From JBKEHD01 sp046710445 (GTDB lineage Bacteria > Pseudomonadota > Alphaproteobacteria > Rickettsiales > Midichloriaceae), in the NCBI GenBank assembly GCA_046710445.1, contig JBKEHD010000002.1, positions 1 to 56,766 on the forward strand: 56,766 nucleotides of DNA, given 5' to 3'. The notes under the pieces were generated by a model. It ran no database searches. It was not told where the DNA came from and saw only the letters and a list, made by a program, of their open reading frames with translations. Of the stretch, positions 52,475 to 56,766 are shown piece after piece; the stretch's first letter is position 1, and every line of letters begins with the position of its first letter. The translations under genes and the position numbers were made by a program.

Positions 52475-54325
52475 ATGAGTGATTTTGCAATGGCTTTTAG
52501 AAATTTTTGTGTGGCATTAGCATTTGGGCTAGCTGCATTATCATTGAGTGTGTATATTTCCTCTGTAATAATTACATATCACGAATATAAAGTCGCTGAT
52601 TTGGATTTTTGGATATCGTTTAAGCCTATTGATTATTTAATAGAGTTGCTTGGGTATTGGAAAGCAAATTTTTCTTCGATGACTTTAACATATAATGATT
52701 ATTTGATACCAAGGATTGTTACTTCAATTTTATCACCATTGCTTATAATTGGTTTTATTATTTGGCATTATAGAAGTAATTTATATGAAATGAGGCCATA
52801 TAAAAAACAAGAATCTGTGCATGGAGATGCGAGATGGGCTACAGAAGATGATATAAAAAAAGCTGGATTGCGCGTTAAAAAAGGAATGCTTTTGGGTGAG
52901 GATAAAAAAGGATATCTTATTTCAGAAGGATATCAGCATACATTATTATTTGCTCCGACTGGTTCTGGTAAAGGTGTAGGTTTTGTAATACCTAATTTGC
53001 TTTTTTGGGAAGATTCTGTAGTTGTACATGATATTAAGTTAGAAAACTATGAATTAACCTCTGGATATAGAAAGAAAATGGGGCAGCAAGTTTTTGTTTG
53101 GAGTCCTGCAGATCCTGATGGAAATACACATTGTTATAACCCAATTGATTGGGTTAGTAAGAAGCCTGGGCAGATGGTGGATGATGTGCAAAAAATTGCC
53201 AGTCTTATCATGCCTGAAAAAGAATTTTGGAATAATGAAGCTAGATCGCTTTTTGTAGGGGTTGTATTATATCTTATAGCAGATCCAAATAAGGTGAAAT
53301 CTTTTGGAGAAGTTGTAAGGACAATGAGAAGTGATGATGTTGTTTATAATTTAGCTGTAGTATTGGATACTATGGGTGATACAATACATCCAGTTGCTTA
53401 TATGAACATAGCAGCTTTTTTACAAAAAGCTGATAAAGAGAGATCTGGTGTAATTTCAACGATGAATTCAAATCTTGAATTATGGTCAAATCCATTGATT
53501 GATACCGCAACGGCATCAAGTGATTTTAGTATTTTAGAGATTAAAAAGAAACTTACAACTATCTATGTTGGATTAACACCAGATAACTTGAAAAGACTTC
53601 AACCTTTGATGCAAGTTTTTTATCAGCAATCAACTGAATTTTTATCTAGAAAATTACCTAGTGCTGATGAGCCTTATGGAGTTATGTTTATGATGGATGA
53701 GTTTCCTACATTAGGAAAAATGGATCAATTTATGACAGGGATAGCGTATTTCCGTGGGTATCATGTTAGGTTATTTTTAATTATACAAGATACACAACAG
53801 TTGAAAGGAATTTATGAAGAGCATGGAATGAACTCGTTTTTATCAAATTGTACATATAGAATAACATTTGCTGCGAACAACTATGAAACAGCCAATTTGA
53901 TTTCACAACTATGTGGAAATAAAACTGTTGATCAAGTGTCACAGAATAAGCCTAAATTTTTAGACTTTAATCCTGCTTCTAGATCAATGAGTGTTTCTAA
54001 GACACAGAGAGCATTGTTGCTTCCTCAAGAGGTGATTAATTTACCAAGGGATGAGCAAATATTACTTATTGAATCTAGTCCGCCTATTAAATCTAATAAA
54101 ATTAAATATTATGAAGATTCATTCTTCAAAAAAAGATTATTATCGCCTATTAAAATTCCACAACAAGAGCCATTTGATATGAATAAGTTTAGAACAAGTA
54201 TTGGAAAAGGAAAAAAAGAAGCGGGGAAACCAATAGAAGCTGAATCTAATAAAGAAATAGAAAATAAAGAGGTATTACAAGAAGTTCCAAAAAAAGAGGG
54301 AATCAAAGCATCTAGTGATGCATAA
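52475..54325 (+). CDS. virD4: Type IV secretion coupling protein VirD4
   Basis: Hexameric ATPase that recruits effectors or DNA to the type IV secretion channel. About 616 residues from ATG 52475 (a TTG at 52460 is a weaker start). Two N-terminal membrane segments, then SVHGDARWATEDDIKKAG, Walker A FAPTGSGKG, VVVHDIKLENYEL, the EFWNNEARSLF motif, Walker B MFMMDEFPTLGKM and LIIQDTQQLKGIY. The last 60 residues are Lys/Glu-rich. No virB gene is nearby, as is common where the locus is split. It precedes murE by 19 bases. Confidence 0.95.
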   Translation: MSDFAMAFRNFCVALAFGLAALSLSVYISSVIITYHEYKVADLDFWISFKPIDYLIELLGYWKANFSSMTLTYNDYLIPRIVTSILSPLLIIGFIIWHYRSNLYEMRPYKKQESVHGDARWATEDDIKKAGLRVKKGMLLGEDKKGYLISEGYQHTLLFAPTGSGKGVGFVIPNLLFWEDSVVVHDIKLENYELTSGYRKKMGQQVFVWSPADPDGNTHCYNPIDWVSKKPGQMVDDVQKIASLIMPEKEFWNNEARSLFVGVVLYLIADPNKVKSFGEVVRTMRSDDVVYNLAVVLDTMGDTIHPVAYMNIAAFLQKADKERSGVISTMNSNLELWSNPLIDTATASSDFSILEIKKKLTTIYVGLTPDNLKRLQPLMQVFYQQSTEFLSRKLPSADEPYGVMFMMDEFPTLGKMDQFMTGIAYFRGYHVRLFLIIQDTQQLKGIYEEHGMNSFLSNCTYRITFAANNYETANLISQLCGNKTVDQVSQNKPKFLDFNPASRSMSVSKTQRALLLPQEVINLPRDEQILLIESSPPIKSNKIKYYEDSFFKKRLLSPIKIPQQEPFDMNKFRTSIGKGKKEAGKPIEAESNKEIENKEVLQEVPKKEGIKASSDA

Positions 54326-54344
54326 ATATGCGTAAATCATAAAA

Positions 54345-55751
54345 ATGATTGATAAAATAATTAAAAATGTATCTGGAATCTCTTTTGATTCAAGGGAGGT
54401 TAAGCCTGGCTATGCTTTTTTTTCTATATCGAATAATAAAGATGATGAATTGTATAATATTCAAGATTCTATTGAGAATGGAGCAAAATTTATTATTACA
54501 AGTTTAGATGCGGATATAGAGGTGGTAGATAAGTCTGTGAATATTGTAAAGGTAAAAAATCCAAAATTATATCTGAGCAAAGCAGCTTCTTTATTTTATC
54601 CTAAGCAACCAAAGTATACAGTTGGTATTACCGGAACTAACGGAAAAACATCTTCTGTAAACTTTTTTCAACAAATCTGTCATTTGCTAGCATATAAAAG
54701 CTGCTCAATAGGGACTTTGGGTATTATCACATCAGAAGAGGGGTATAAGGAAAAAGATGCTCCCACATTAACTTCTCCATATCCCATTTCTTTACATAAA
54801 ACTTTGAATGATTTGTATGAAGCAGATTATACACATTTGGCTATAGAGACATCAAGCCATGGTATAGAGCAGGATAGAATCACGAATGTTAATTTTCATG
54901 CTGTAGGTTTTACAAATTTTTCTCAAGATCATCTTGATTACCACAAATCTATGAAATCTTATTTTGATGCAAAATCAAGGATTTTTTCTGAAATTCTAGA
55001 GCCAAATAAATATGCTGTATTAAATTCAGACATTGATGAATACAGTGTTTTAAAAGATATTTGTGACAAGCGTAAAATAAAGATTATTGATTATGGGGAA
55101 AAAGCAAATGATATTCGCATAGTATCTTTTTCCCCAGAAGAAACAGAGGTGAATATATTTGGGGGAAAATATGTATTTACCAACAAAATAAAGGGGAAAT
55201 TTCAAGTATATAATATTTTATGTTCTGTAGGGCTTGCGATCTCATCCGGTATTCAAGTTGATAAAATAATGAGTGTAATAGAAAGTTTGAAAGCAGCAAA
55301 AGGAAGATTAGATTTTACAGGTAAAATAAATAACGCTGATATTTATATTGATTACGCCCATACTCCCGATTCATTAAAAATAGTTTTGCAAACTTTGAGG
55401 GGTATTACAAAAGAAAGACTTTGTGTTGTTTTTGGATGTGGCGGAGAAAGGGATCCAATAAAACGAAAATTGATGGGTGAAGTTGCAAAAAATTATGCTG
55501 ATTTTATAGTTGTTACTGAAGATAATCCACGAGGAGAAGACCCTAGATTGATCAGAAAAGATATAATGTTAGGATGTCCAAATGCTACAGAGATAGAGGG
55601 CAGGGGGAAAGCAATTGAATATGCTATTTCACATCTTAAATCAGGGGATGTGCTTGTCATAGCTGGGAAAGGGCATGAAAACTATCAATTAATCAACGGA
55701 AAAAAAATACATTTTAGTGATTTTGAAGAAGTAGAAAAAGCAATTTCTTAA
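54345..55751 (+). CDS. murE: UDP-MurNAc-tripeptide synthetase (meso-DAP adding)
   Basis: Adds meso-diaminopimelate to UDP-MurNAc-L-Ala-D-Glu in the cytoplasm. 468 residues. N-terminal SFDSREVKPGYAFFSI, ATP loop GITGTNGKTSSV, DAP specificity signature TEDNPRGEDP (DNPR), and GCGGERDPIKR and AGKGHENYQ in the C-terminal domain. murF and the rest of the dcw cluster do not follow. Confidence 0.96.
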   Translation: MIDKIIKNVSGISFDSREVKPGYAFFSISNNKDDELYNIQDSIENGAKFIITSLDADIEVVDKSVNIVKVKNPKLYLSKAASLFYPKQPKYTVGITGTNGKTSSVNFFQQICHLLAYKSCSIGTLGIITSEEGYKEKDAPTLTSPYPISLHKTLNDLYEADYTHLAIETSSHGIEQDRITNVNFHAVGFTNFSQDHLDYHKSMKSYFDAKSRIFSEILEPNKYAVLNSDIDEYSVLKDICDKRKIKIIDYGEKANDIRIVSFSPEETEVNIFGGKYVFTNKIKGKFQVYNILCSVGLAISSGIQVDKIMSVIESLKAAKGRLDFTGKINNADIYIDYAHTPDSLKIVLQTLRGITKERLCVVFGCGGERDPIKRKLMGEVAKNYADFIVVTEDNPRGEDPRLIRKDIMLGCPNATEIEGRGKAIEYAISHLKSGDVLVIAGKGHENYQLINGKKIHFSDFEEVEKAIS

Positions 55752-55769
55752 TATAAAAAATATCAATAA

Positions 55770-56708
55770 ATGAAAAAATTAATATTCAACAAATATAGTG
55801 CAATAATACTTTGTGCCAGCTCCTTATTAATATTATTTAATATAATTTTTATTAAAGACCTTTTAATTCCAAATTATAAAATGGCTATTATTATGTCTAG
55901 TATTGGCTTTTCAATTTTTGTTATCTCTATAACATTTGTTAATAGAATATTTTTCATCCCATTTTTTATAATTTTGATATTTTTTGGCAGCATACTAACC
56001 TATTTTAAAATTTTTTTTGGAATAAGGTTTAATGAATCTTTGTTAGAGTGCACTTTAAATACAAATTATGATGAAGCATCTACATTTCTCAGTTATAAAT
56101 TGATTGGTTGGATGGTTGTTTTTTGGTTTGCACCTAGTATAATCCTTATGAAAGTAGCATATTTACTAAAAATAAATCTTCGTGAAAGGACTAGAATAGT
56201 GGTATTTTTTTGTTTTATAGGAAGCTTAATTTTTTACTCACCTCAGTTATTTTTGAGAGACACCAATCCTATTGTATTTTTACAAACTATGGCAGCGGTA
56301 AATTTATATCCTGCAAACTTCATAACAACAATAAAGACGTATTATATTCATGAAAAATTTAAAAGGGATAGTAAAGAAGTTGATGCATTCACAGATTATA
56401 AATTTAATTTTCATGATAAGGGTACAAAGATAGTTTTGGTGATTGGAGAGTCAGCGAGGAGTGACAGATTTGGGATAAATAATTATAGCAGGGATACTAC
56501 ACCTAATTTAGCAAAACAAGATGGTGTTGTGAGCTTTAAAGAGGCTTATTCACTTGCGACATACACTATATTAGGAGTGCAAAATATATTTAAGATACAT
56601 CCTTATATTAATGAAAATACAATTATATCTGCATTTAATAAATTGGGATTTAAGAGTGCTTGGATAACTATACCCATCCCAAATCAAATTGCGGATTTTA
56701 GAATCTGA
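55770..56708 (+). CDS. Phosphoethanolamine transferase-like protein, probably truncated
   Basis: 312 residues. Five N-terminal membrane segments (to about 180) then the start of an alkaline-phosphatase-fold domain: VLVIGESARSDRFGINNYSRDTTPNL and the active-site Thr region ATYTILGVQNIF. It looks like the EptA family that decorates lipid A. Members are 500 or more residues; here a stop at 56708 follows QIADFRI, and the rest of the catalytic domain, with further metal ligands, is missing. The last 58 bases of the window do not continue it in any frame. Probably a broken gene or one cut by rearrangement. Confidence 0.7.
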   Translation: MKKLIFNKYSAIILCASSLLILFNIIFIKDLLIPNYKMAIIMSSIGFSIFVISITFVNRIFFIPFFIILIFFGSILTYFKIFFGIRFNESLLECTLNTNYDEASTFLSYKLIGWMVVFWFAPSIILMKVAYLLKINLRERTRIVVFFCFIGSLIFYSPQLFLRDTNPIVFLQTMAAVNLYPANFITTIKTYYIHEKFKRDSKEVDAFTDYKFNFHDKGTKIVLVIGESARSDRFGINNYSRDTTPNLAKQDGVVSFKEAYSLATYTILGVQNIFKIHPYINENTIISAFNKLGFKSAWITIPIPNQIADFRI

Positions 56709-56766
56709 AAATTATCATTAATACGCGTTTCTAATCCCGTACTGAGAGTATGCCAGTCATCTTTAA
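56709..56766. other. Right edge, no gene seen
   Basis: Fifty-eight bases that do not continue the preceding reading frame. They look less AT-rich than the gene before them, which fits a junction just after the stop, but the stretch is too short to classify. Confidence 0.3.

Noticed and set aside
1..56766. CRISPR array, rRNA, tmRNA, RNase P RNA, 6S RNA
   Set aside because: No regularly spaced repeats and no conserved cores of these RNAs were seen.

Overview
The window looks like a piece of an AT-rich, reduced alphaproteobacterial genome. A member of the Rickettsiales is most likely, possibly of the Midichloria-like, flagellum-gene-bearing branch. This rests on gene content: an ispDF fusion, a compact rpsP-rimM-trmD-rplS block, AmpG/AmpD peptidoglycan recycling, ComEC without its nuclease-like tail, a VirD4 type IV secretion coupling protein, a lone flagellar hook gene and few regulators. 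The lineage is inference; no rRNA is present. MurE carries the DNPR signature of meso-diaminopimelate enzymes, so a Gram-negative peptidoglycan is expected.

Layout. 1-4845 is accessory DNA. After about 500 bases of decayed sequence comes a one-strand, tightly spaced series of nucleic-acid-binding genes (YdcH-like, WGR domain, HU, ProQ/FinO, Rpn-family nuclease, cold-shock protein, SSB), closed by an apparently intact IS982-family element with 20-bp terminal inverted repeats. From 5120 the chromosome becomes mostly ordinary: guaB-guaA plus a lipoprotein, an adenosine deaminase-like gene and an aminotransferase with a probable coaX remnant between them, tRNA-Met and tRNA-Thr, murB back to back with prfB (programmed +1 frameshift), rpmI-rplT-pheS-plsY-mutL, then the reverse-strand series rpsF-rpsR-rplI-rpoZ-ccmD-ccmE-PAP2 (ccmD is a 41-codon gene with a GTG start). 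Next are petC-ubiB, tRNA-His, dgt, corA, a lipoprotein, ampD and ampG with overlapping start codons, tag, pgpA, ispDF, the rpsP block, comEC, ftsY, rodA and prfA.

39.6-42.4 kb holds a 22-codon ORF with an unusually strong ribosome binding site, a beta-rich unknown protein, and a glycosyltransferase whose 3' end is built from a duplicated fragment of the neighbouring oxidoreductase gene. 42.3-48.3 kb has cvpA, radA, two pterin/folate genes and a TrpXYZ-type ABC importer. 48.4-56.7 kb is the host-interaction-flavoured end: flgE, a large unknown membrane-associated protein, a SET-domain protein (candidate effector methyltransferase) divergent from virD4, then murE and a truncated phosphoethanolamine-transferase-like gene at the right edge.

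The observations I rate highest are the SET-domain gene sharing its upstream region with virD4, the nucleic-acid-binding gene string at the left end together with the inverted repeat that carries an alternative start for its WGR gene, and the out-of-frame duplication at the end of the glycosyltransferase gene.
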